Below are positions 26,178 through 33,864 of a DNA stretch of 33,864 nucleotides, in pieces. The stretch covers positions 1 through 33,864 of the forward strand of contig JAKOTZ010000127.1 in NCBI GenBank assembly GCA_029776995.1. Direction: 5' to 3'. The notes beneath the pieces are model-generated. The model ran no database searches. It was not told where the DNA came from and worked only from the letters and a program-made list of their open reading frames with translations. Source of the DNA: Candidatus Hydrogenedentota bacterium (GTDB taxonomy: Bacteria > Hydrogenedentota > Hydrogenedentia > Hydrogenedentales > CAITNO01). The first letter of the stretch is position 1. Each line of letters starts with the position of its first letter. The position numbers and the translations under genes are program-made.

Positions 26178-28169
26178 ATGAAACAGCTGATGGTTTTCAG
26201 TGCGGCAATGGCGGTTTTGGTTCTGGCTACGCCAACAGGCGGGCTTGCCCTGGACGGCATGTCCGCCGATGAAACCGGCATTTCGATCGATGTCTCCTCA
26301 GAAACCGCCCCCATATCGCCATATATTTACGGCCAGTTCATCGAACATCTCGGCCGGTGCATCTATGGTGGAATCTGGGCGGAAATGCTGGAAGACCGGA
26401 AGTTTTATTATCCGGTAGACGGCACGGAGCCGGCGTGGAGGCCTGCTGAGGGCAATCCGCCGACCGAGGAAAACGGCGAGCTGCCATTTAAAATCCTGGT
26501 CGCATCGCCATGGAAAATCGTTGGAGACCGCCAGGCCGTCAGTATGACACGGGAAAACGTGTGGACAGGCGAACACGACGTGCTGTTGTCAGGAGGATCG
26601 GCAGAGGCGCCCAACGGCATATGCCAGGAAGGATTAGCCCTCGTGGCCGGAAAATCCTACCTGGGACGGGTGGTCATCAAAAAACTGGAGGGGAACCCGG
26701 TCCTGCGGATCAGCCTGCGCGACAGTGTTCAGGGAAGTATTATCCAACAGTCGGTCTTTGAAAAACTGACGCCGGATTTTTCTTCGTATGAGTTTGAATT
26801 CAACGCTGACGGGGACAACAGTAACGCCGCGCTGGCTTTGGAAATAATTGCCCCGGGCAAAGTGCAGATTGGCGCGGTTTCGCTGATGCCGTCGGATAAC
26901 GTGGAGGGATTCCGGGCGGATACGCTCGCGCTGCTGCGCGAACTGAACGCTCCGGTATACCGGTGGCCGGGAGGCAACTTTGTCAGCGGTTACGACTGGC
27001 GGGATGGAATCGGAGAGCGGGATAAACGCCCGCCCCGGAAAAATCCGGCATGGACAGGGGTGGAACCCAATGACGTCGGCATCCACGAATTCCTCCGGTT
27101 CTGCGAACTGGTTAACGCGGAACCCTATGTGGCGATCAATACCGGCCTGGGTTCAGTGGAATCAGGGGCTTCACTGGTCCGGTATGTAACTTCGCCGCCT
27201 GATACGCCGGAGGGCGCGGAACGGGCACGCAACGGCCGGAAAGAACCCTGGCCGGTGAAATGGTGGTGCGTCGGCAACGAGATGTACGGGGACTGGCAGC
27301 TGGGACATGTTCCGCTGGAGGAATACCAGAAGCGGCACAACGCTTTTGCCGAAGCGATCCGGGCCGCGCAACCCGACGCCATTCTGGTGGGGGTGGGCGC
27401 CGTGGGCAACTGGTCTGAAGGCATGCTGAAACATTGCGGAAACCATATGGACCACATCAGCGAACACACCTACTGGGGCGATAAAAAGGACGTGTGGGAA
27501 TATACCCAGCAGGCCGTGGAAGCAATCGACAATATCGCCAATGCCCACCGGAAATACCGGATGGACCTCCCGGAACTCGCGGGGAAAGATATCCGGATTG
27601 TCCTGGACGAATGGAACTACTGGCACGGGCCGCACTATTACGGGGAACTGGGCGTCCGGTACTTCCATAAAGATGCCCTGGGAGCCGCCCGGGCTCTCCA
27701 CGCGTTGCACCGTAACAGCGACATGTACGTCATGGCGAATTACGCCCAGACCGTGAACGTGATCGGGGCCATAAAAACCACCCGCACGAAAGCGATCTTT
27801 GACGCCACGGCCCTGCCCCTGAAACTGTATCGCGAACATTTCGGAAACCGGCCGGTGCTGGTTTCGTGCGGCATACCGAAGGTAGACGCTTCCGCCGCGC
27901 TGACGGAAGACGGCAAAACACTCACGCTGGGGATCGTCAACTGCAACGCGGAAAGCATCACAGTCCCGATCAACATCCGCAACGGGAAAGCCAGCCTGGC
28001 TGAACCCCTCAAAGGCTGGCTCATCCAGCAGGATGACCCAATGGCCGCCAACGTGCCGTCCAAACCGGATAACATCACCATCCGGGAACAGGCTTTCACG
28101 GTGGAATCAGGAAACCTGGCGCTGCCTGCCCTGAGCATTTCGCTCATTCATATTCCAGTTACACGATAG
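26178..28169 (+). CDS. Secreted alpha-L-arabinofuranosidase, GH51 family
   Basis: Signal peptide; SPYIYGQFIEHLGRCIYGGIWAEML; YRWPGGNFVSGYDWRDGIG; WWCVGNEMYGDWQLGH (acid/base region); IVLDEWNYW (nucleophile region). Confidence 0.93.
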   Translation: MKQLMVFSAAMAVLVLATPTGGLALDGMSADETGISIDVSSETAPISPYIYGQFIEHLGRCIYGGIWAEMLEDRKFYYPVDGTEPAWRPAEGNPPTEENGELPFKILVASPWKIVGDRQAVSMTRENVWTGEHDVLLSGGSAEAPNGICQEGLALVAGKSYLGRVVIKKLEGNPVLRISLRDSVQGSIIQQSVFEKLTPDFSSYEFEFNADGDNSNAALALEIIAPGKVQIGAVSLMPSDNVEGFRADTLALLRELNAPVYRWPGGNFVSGYDWRDGIGERDKRPPRKNPAWTGVEPNDVGIHEFLRFCELVNAEPYVAINTGLGSVESGASLVRYVTSPPDTPEGAERARNGRKEPWPVKWWCVGNEMYGDWQLGHVPLEEYQKRHNAFAEAIRAAQPDAILVGVGAVGNWSEGMLKHCGNHMDHISEHTYWGDKKDVWEYTQQAVEAIDNIANAHRKYRMDLPELAGKDIRIVLDEWNYWHGPHYYGELGVRYFHKDALGAARALHALHRNSDMYVMANYAQTVNVIGAIKTTRTKAIFDATALPLKLYREHFGNRPVLVSCGIPKVDASAALTEDGKTLTLGIVNCNAESITVPINIRNGKASLAEPLKGWLIQQDDPMAANVPSKPDNITIREQAFTVESGNLALPALSISLIHIPVTR

Positions 28170-28199
28170 CCATGCGGCAGTTTTGCAGGAGATCCAATC

Positions 28200-29213
28200 A
28201 TGAAGGGACGGGAGCGGGTTCTGGCGGTTCTGGAAGGGCGAACACCGGATACGGTGCCTTTTATGCCGATCACCATGATGTTCGCGGCGGACCTGATCGG
28301 AAAGCCCTACGGGAAATACGCGACCGACTACCGGGTACTGGTGGAAGGGCAATTGCGGGTGGCGGAGATTTTTCAGGCGGACCACGTGTCGTGCATCTCT
28401 GATCCCGCACGTGAAGCGGCAGACTGCGGGGCGGCAATCGTGTATTTTGAAGACCAGCCTCCCGCCATCGATGAAAGCAACGCGCTGCTGTCCGACAAAA
28501 CCACCCTGGCGAATCTTCGGAAACCCGATCCGCTGGGGGGAGGCAGAATGCATGACCGGATTCAGGCGGCCGCGCTGTTTGCGGAAAAGGTTGGGCGTGA
28601 CCTGCTGATAGAAGGGTGGGTGGAAGGTCCCATGGCGCTGGGAGCTGACCTTCGGGGCATCAATACGATCATGCTCGATTTCTACGACGATGAGCCGTTC
28701 GTGCGGGACCTCATGGCCTTCTGCGCGGATCTGGCCATTGATTTTGCCCGGGCGCAACTGGAAGCCGGCGCGCATATTATCGGCATAGGCGACGCGGCGG
28801 CGTCGCTGATCGGCCCGGAACTGTACGCGACCTACGTGCGGCCGGAGGAAAAACGGATTATTGACGCGATCCACGCAATGGGCGGCAAAACCCGGTTGCA
28901 CATCTGCGGCAATACCACGCCGCTGCTTCCCCACTTCCGTGATCTGGGCGCCGACATGATTGACCTAGATTCGATGGTGTCCATGGCGGAGGCACGGTCT
29001 ATACTGGGGCCCGCACAGGTACTGTCGGGAAACATCGAGCCGGTAAAAGGGTTGTGCGACGGCACGCCCGCTCAGGTTGCGGCCATCATGCGGGAAACTG
29101 TTGAGACCTGCGGCCCCGCCTACATCATGACTGCCGGGTGCGAGGTAGTACGGACCACACCGAACCGAAACCTGCACGCCATGCGTAACGGGGGACGCCA
29201 CGCACATCCCTGA
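28200..29213 (+). CDS. Uroporphyrinogen-decarboxylase-fold protein, MtaA/CmuA-like methyltransferase
   Basis: MKGRERVLAVLEGRTPDTVPFMPI start typical of the UroD superfamily; TRLHICGNTTPLLPHFRDLGADMIDLDSMVSM; TAGCEVVRTTPNRNLHAM; His-X-Cys...Cys pattern as in MtaA-type enzymes. AGGAG precedes the ATG. Confidence 0.88.
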   Translation: MKGRERVLAVLEGRTPDTVPFMPITMMFAADLIGKPYGKYATDYRVLVEGQLRVAEIFQADHVSCISDPAREAADCGAAIVYFEDQPPAIDESNALLSDKTTLANLRKPDPLGGGRMHDRIQAAALFAEKVGRDLLIEGWVEGPMALGADLRGINTIMLDFYDDEPFVRDLMAFCADLAIDFARAQLEAGAHIIGIGDAAASLIGPELYATYVRPEEKRIIDAIHAMGGKTRLHICGNTTPLLPHFRDLGADMIDLDSMVSMAEARSILGPAQVLSGNIEPVKGLCDGTPAQVAAIMRETVETCGPAYIMTAGCEVVRTTPNRNLHAMRNGGRHAHP

Positions 29214-29251
29214 CAGGCGTTTTCCCGCGGCGCTACCCCGTTTAATTTAAA

Positions 29252-32200
29252 TCAGTCCGTGTCGGTATAACTGAACCAGATGGGGCCGTATATGCCCGTA
29301 ATCCGGATGGATCCGTAGTTGTAATCCAGATAAAATTCGCCGGAGTATTCCCCTGGCTCCGTCTGCGCGCGGTCGGCCTGAACGGTGAATGTGCCGGGGA
29401 CTTCCGTAAGGCCGGAGACCTGCTCGATTACAGGCTCATAAACAAAAGCGCCTACTCCGGTTCCGGACAAAGACATCGGTCCCTGGCGAACCGTCCAGTA
29501 CAGCTGCACGTCCGTCGGGAGATGGGATCCGCCCTTATTGAAGACGTTCATCGTAACCGGCTCCGTAACTGTGTCCAGGTCGATCACGCTGTTCTCCACA
29601 TCCGTGAACAGGTCTGGGGCCAGCGTAACCATGGGCCGTGGCAGCGACGGCGCGCGGAAGGGCGACTCAACAACCCGAATGGTATCGGGGTAGGTGAAGT
29701 ATTTTCCGTCCGGAGAACCATCGTAAACGGGGGCGTCCACCGAAAGCCGCACCAGGAACGGAGCGGTTGCGCCCGTTACCGTAATATTGAACAGGGAGCC
29801 CCAGTCCCCATACTGCAGGGTACGCCCCGCCGGGGCCGTCATGGTAAACGGCGCGCCCACGACCGGCGTGCCGGTCCATTCAGCAAACAATCCGCCTTCT
29901 GTTGATGGAGCCGGCGCAATAGCCACCGTAGCACCCGGCGCATCTTCAACATTGATGGTAAAGGTCATCTGGGTGATATTTCTGGGCGCGTAATCCATAT
30001 AAACCGTCACGGTCGTCGCTCCGCCGCTGACCAGGCCGTCCGACTTCATGCCAATCTGGCCCAGCTTAACGTCATCCGCATAGGCTTCGTAAGGCACATC
30101 ATTAATTTCGATGAAGCCCGAAACCGGAGGCGTACGGTCGGTAACCGTCATTGTCAATCCCATTTTCGCCGTTGTGGATTCGTTCAGGGATACGTACTGA
30201 AGCGTCACGTGGGAACGCAGATCCTTGGGTATGGAGGAGGCGTTCTCAGGGTCACCCGGATCGGTGCGGCACCATTTGAGCAGTTCGCTCAACAACGGAG
30301 TTTTTGATCCGTCGCTGTTGCGCCTGACATCTGTGGCGTAATAATGGCCGCCTATACCCGCAGAGATCCGCACCAGCGAATTGGCCAGGATGTCATTGCC
30401 CCACCCCACGGCGAATACCCGCGTCCTCGTGGATTCCAGGAAATCACGCACCGGTCCCAGTTCGCCCGGCGGCGTAGTGCGGCGTCCGTCACTGACCAGA
30501 ATCAGGATGCTTTCATCGCCGCTGTCGAAGGGGATATAGTGCCTTCCCCGATCCACGCTGTACAGCGTAACCGCGCCGGCAAGCACAGCCGGTAACAGCT
30601 CCGTAGCTCCATTATCCTGAACATCCAGCTGCTGCAGACGGTACTGTAATACGGTTTTGTCCTGTACAAACGCTTCGGAAACCATCCAGGAAGCGGGATC
30701 AGGCGCGCCATAAATCAGCCGCAGCGGTGTCTGGTAGTAAGGACTGCGTTCATTAAAGATGCCAAGCGCCACTTTGCACTGCTGCGGCAGTTCATCAATC
30801 AGTTCGGCCACGCACTGCTGATACAGCGCGGTCAGGGCGTCCACCCCAGGCGGCGGGGTCAGCTGTCCATCCGCCACCAACGCCTCGGCGGCCGCTCTCA
30901 TACTGCCGGAAAAGTCCAGCATGATGAGCACGTTAAAGCTCAGCCGTTCATCTTTTTTGACAAACACGCTGGTTTCAGAGGTTTCGAGCGGCTGATTGTC
31001 TTCGGTAATCAGAGGCTCCAGATTAACCGCCGGATACAGGATCCGGGGATCCACCGGATCATCCTCCAGGAAAGAGAACGGGCGGAACGCGCTGTCCCTC
31101 AGGAGCAGGTTTGCCCTCAGAAGAGACGGCGGCCGAAGCATAGGCAGGGCCGTTTCAATAGTAAGGTCCGCCACATCCACGGATATTTCAATTTCAACCG
31201 GGGTAACCGGGAGGGCATCCGGCGGCACATCCACTGCCCGGACGATCAACTTGCCGACTGCGCCGGTGGAAGAGATGCGCGACCTGTCAATAGAGACGTC
31301 CAGCTGCCGCCAGTCCGGAACAATTCCCGCCGGCACGCCTATACTTTGCCCGAAACGGGGCTCCACAAACAACCATTCGGGCCGGGTGGATTCCACCTCG
31401 AAATATAGTGTTTCACCGGGATCACCCAGATTGGCCACCTCCACGACAGCCGTATTGTCATACCGTCCCATGGCCAGGCGGGATGGACGGGTACCGATAA
31501 TCAGCCTGAAAGGAACCCGTACCTGCACTTCCAAAATCACCTGGGGCCGCAGCGGATCGTTGGACTCCAGCACCAGATTGTACGTTGCGCCTTCGCGGCC
31601 CAGGGTGGAGCGGTCGACAGTAACCGTCACCGACTGTTGGCGTCCGGCGCGCACCTGACCCTGCTGAGGATTAATGGAAGTGATCCAGGAGGGAATCTGC
31701 TGGTCCTGCGCCACCCGCCAGGTCAGGTCACCCTCTCCGCTGTTCACGATGGTGAAAGACTGCTGATCCTCTCCGATGGCCAGATTTATGAAGGGCGTTC
31801 CGGATCCGTCCTGGCCCTCGCCGACCACCTCAAAAACCGGATATTTGGGGACACTTCCGGCAACCGTCACCTGGACAGATCCCGTAAAATCGCCGGATGC
31901 GTTTACAGTAAAGGTATGGCTGAAATTGGTCTGCCCGGCAGTCACCAGAGCACGGTCTACCCGAAGTTCAAAAGTCTGAGTCGCCGCACCAGAAAGGGAT
32001 CCAGAGGTAGGCCCGACCAGCGTAAGCCATGCCGGGAACGCGGAAGTATCAATATTCCAGTTCACCGTCCCGATGCCGTCATTCCACACGGCCACGGTTT
32101 CCCCTGAACGGACATCGCCCAGGTTAATATCGGTAGGCGCCACGCGCAACGCCGCGGGCCGCGGCCTGCTGAAGGCAACGCTGACCGTGTCAAACCCATT

Positions 32201-33457
32201 GTCCGCGCTGATCCGGAGTTCCGCTGAATAAGTTCCCGGATCCACCTGAGCGGGATCAACAGAAACCGTAAGGTCCTGAGATGCCCCGCCCGCCAGGGTC
32301 CCTGAAGCAGGCGAAAAAGATAACCACTGTGATCCGGACACATTCTGAGCGCTCCAGCCCACCGCGGAGGTTCCCAGGTTGGTCAGTGTGACCACGCCCT
32401 GGGTTACGCCGGTAATCTCACCCAAATCCAGGGTTGTCGGCGCCACCTCAAACCGGGAATAGGTCAGGGTAACCGGAACCTCCTGGAACAGCTCGCCGCC
32501 GGGCACAGAAACCGTTACCGTTCCGGAATATGCTCCCGGTACCAGGGAAGCGATATTTGCCGTTACATTCACCAGCCCAGTGCTGGAGGCCGCCACGGTA
32601 ACGCTGGCCTGGCTCACCGTCAGCCAGCTTCCGCCATCCGCGGTCTGAGCGGCCACGTTGAATGTAACCGGCTCCGCGCTCTGGTTGACCAGGCTCAGCG
32701 AGCGGGTCGTGTTCTGTCGGACTCTCCCGAAATCAATGGAAGTTGGCGCCACGCGGAGGTAGGGTACCCGCACAGAGACATTTACCAGGGCATTTCCACC
32801 GTTAGATGAAATGCCCAGCACGGCCGTATACGGATCCGGCCTGCCCGTAACCGCATTTCGGTCGACCTGGACGGTTACCGCGCTTTGCCCGCCAAATACC
32901 GGAATGGTTCCGGTGGCAGGCGTAACCGAAAGCCAGGGCGCCGTGGCCGGAACCGCAATCTGCCATTCCAGCGGGGCATTTCCCTGATTGGTCAGGGTCA
33001 GAACCTGCTCCACCAGGTTTTGCCCGAAATCAATGGAATCCGCGGAAACTTCAAGCAGCGGCGCATATTCCCGCGTAACCGCCACCTTAACTGTCTTATC
33101 CCCTCCGTTGGAAGTGATCAGAATCTCGCCTTTTGGTGTCGGCGTGTTGGGTAACTGTTCCGAAACGATATCCACCTGCAGAAAATACGGGCTGGAGGCT
33201 GTCGCGGTACCGTTAAGGCTGGAAGCCTTTTCCGCCGGTACGGTTTTTTGCGAAAGCTGAATCCAGGGCGTCTGCGTTTCAGCGGAAAAACGCAGTGTCC
33301 CACCACCCGTGTTTTCAATCCGAAGCACCGTTCCCGTGACACTCTGGTCCAGAGCGATGGATCCAGGCGTTACGCTGAGCACAGGAGTCAACGCCGGACA
33401 TCCTGTCAAGAACAGCCCTGTCAGGGAAGCCAGCAACATCAACCATATTCTGGGCAT
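29252..33457 (-). CDS. Large lipoprotein with tandem BACON/choice-of-anchor-like beta repeats and a VWA domain
   Basis: Signal MPRIWLMLLASLTGLFLTGC (lipobox); about seven roughly 100-aa repeats (LLEVSADSIDFGQ..., YLRVAPTSIDFGR..., RFEVAPTTLDLGE..., ALRVAPTDINLGD...); VWA NVLIMLDFSGSM...ILILVSDGRRTTPPG. ATG 33457; 33481 is also in frame. Confidence 0.85.
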   Translation of the reverse strand: MPRIWLMLLASLTGLFLTGCPALTPVLSVTPGSIALDQSVTGTVLRIENTGGGTLRFSAETQTPWIQLSQKTVPAEKASSLNGTATASSPYFLQVDIVSEQLPNTPTPKGEILITSNGGDKTVKVAVTREYAPLLEVSADSIDFGQNLVEQVLTLTNQGNAPLEWQIAVPATAPWLSVTPATGTIPVFGGQSAVTVQVDRNAVTGRPDPYTAVLGISSNGGNALVNVSVRVPYLRVAPTSIDFGRVRQNTTRSLSLVNQSAEPVTFNVAAQTADGGSWLTVSQASVTVAASSTGLVNVTANIASLVPGAYSGTVTVSVPGGELFQEVPVTLTYSRFEVAPTTLDLGEITGVTQGVVTLTNLGTSAVGWSAQNVSGSQWLSFSPASGTLAGGASQDLTVSVDPAQVDPGTYSAELRISADNGFDTVSVAFSRPRPAALRVAPTDINLGDVRSGETVAVWNDGIGTVNWNIDTSAFPAWLTLVGPTSGSLSGAATQTFELRVDRALVTAGQTNFSHTFTVNASGDFTGSVQVTVAGSVPKYPVFEVVGEGQDGSGTPFINLAIGEDQQSFTIVNSGEGDLTWRVAQDQQIPSWITSINPQQGQVRAGRQQSVTVTVDRSTLGREGATYNLVLESNDPLRPQVILEVQVRVPFRLIIGTRPSRLAMGRYDNTAVVEVANLGDPGETLYFEVESTRPEWLFVEPRFGQSIGVPAGIVPDWRQLDVSIDRSRISSTGAVGKLIVRAVDVPPDALPVTPVEIEISVDVADLTIETALPMLRPPSLLRANLLLRDSAFRPFSFLEDDPVDPRILYPAVNLEPLITEDNQPLETSETSVFVKKDERLSFNVLIMLDFSGSMRAAAEALVADGQLTPPPGVDALTALYQQCVAELIDELPQQCKVALGIFNERSPYYQTPLRLIYGAPDPASWMVSEAFVQDKTVLQYRLQQLDVQDNGATELLPAVLAGAVTLYSVDRGRHYIPFDSGDESILILVSDGRRTTPPGELGPVRDFLESTRTRVFAVGWGNDILANSLVRISAGIGGHYYATDVRRNSDGSKTPLLSELLKWCRTDPGDPENASSIPKDLRSHVTLQYVSLNESTTAKMGLTMTVTDRTPPVSGFIEINDVPYEAYADDVKLGQIGMKSDGLVSGGATTVTVYMDYAPRNITQMTFTINVEDAPGATVAIAPAPSTEGGLFAEWTGTPVVGAPFTMTAPAGRTLQYGDWGSLFNITVTGATAPFLVRLSVDAPVYDGSPDGKYFTYPDTIRVVESPFRAPSLPRPMVTLAPDLFTDVENSVIDLDTVTEPVTMNVFNKGGSHLPTDVQLYWTVRQGPMSLSGTGVGAFVYEPVIEQVSGLTEVPGTFTVQADRAQTEPGEYSGEFYLDYNYGSIRITGIYGPIWFSYTDTD
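31180..33420 (-). repeat. Coding tandem repeat of about seven BACON-like beta-sandwich units
   Basis: Recurring protein motif [V/L]xVxPxSIxFGxV...LTNxGxxPLxWxxxxxxxWLxVxPxxGxL...VxVDxxxxxxGxYxAxLxIxSxxG at about 300 bp spacing. Boundaries approximate. Confidence 0.75.
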
Positions 33458-33520
33458 ATGAGTAACCCCGTTTTCAGTCATCGAGCCGGCAAGTCATAAC
33501 CGACCCTGAAGACGCTACCT

Positions 33521-33864
33521 TCAATTCTGTGTGTAAATCAGCCTGTATCGAATCGAGCCGAACGCATCGGTATTTACAACCAGCACCGCTTCATAGGAAC
33601 CATTAGGAAGACCGGAACTGTCGATGCTGACCTGGAAATTGGCTGTTTCGCCGGGCGCCAGCGGCGCGCCACCAGTATTAGGTGTCAGCGTAATTCGGGA
33701 AATGATTGAATTGCCCGGCAGGGTGCCCGGCAGGTCCTCCAGGCTGAGAGACCAGGAAAACGTGTCCAGGCGGTTGTTGGCCAGTACCGCCGTAACTGAA
33801 CCGCCGCTCAAGTCAATAACCGACGGCGCAATCAACCCGCCGGGATAACGGGCATCCGCCGGAT
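33521..33864 (-). CDS. C-terminal part of a beta-sandwich repeat protein (5' truncated by window edge)
   Basis: Frame open to the right edge (...PADARYPGGLIAPSVIDLSGGSV...); ending PNGSYEAVLVVNTDAFGSIRYRLIYTQN resembles the C-terminus of the 29252-33457 product. Confidence 0.7.
   Translation of the reverse strand, partial: PADARYPGGLIAPSVIDLSGGSVTAVLANNRLDTFSWSLSLEDLPGTLPGNSIISRITLTPNTGGAPLAPGETANFQVSIDSSGLPNGSYEAVLVVNTDAFGSIRYRLIYTQN

Noticed and set aside
1-33864. Search by eye for CRISPR repeats, tRNA/rRNA, transposase or integrase genes and terminal inverted repeats
   Set aside because: None seen; the only strong periodicity is protein-level repeats in the 29252-33457 lipoprotein and the LysM linker. 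A tRNAscan/Infernal run would be needed to exclude small RNAs.

Overview
This 33.9 kb window is gene-dense, high-GC bacterial chromosome. I found no rRNA, tRNA, CRISPR or transposase signal. LpxK, lipoprotein and HEAT-protein signatures suggest a Gram-negative, possibly PVC/FCB- or Hydrogenedentes-like, but taxonomy cannot be fixed from sequence alone. Layout: (1) a partial VWA protein coupled by a GTGA overlap to a divergent galactokinase-like GHMP kinase; (2) rsmE; (3) a membrane-embedded M28 (ERMP1-like) peptidase; (4) a secreted GH127-like enzyme; (5) a TetR regulator and a membrane protein, with a dyad in the gap between them; (6) a ten-gene minus-strand run: GH3-like/LysM protein, aldo-keto reductase, nucleoside deoxyribosyltransferase-like, purE, mnmG, thiD, an orphan protein with a restriction-associated-type C-terminal domain, a HEAT protein, dprA and lpxK; (7) a divergent plus-strand run: small secreted peptide, REC-PAS-GGDEF, TIM-barrel sugar isomerase, pdxH, membrane protein, hisG and a clear intrinsic terminator; (8) a GH51 arabinofuranosidase followed by a UroD/MtaA-like corrinoid methyltransferase homologue; (9) a large lipoprotein with about seven BACON-like repeats plus VWA, and a partial related gene at the right edge. 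The best leads for something undescribed are the GH3-like/LysM protein lacking the KHFPGHG catalytic motif, the GHMP kinase with an altered sugar-binding motif, the GH51-MtaA-like pair, the REC domain with two conserved residues replaced, and the orphan 13041-14285 protein. I see no complete, unmistakable new system.
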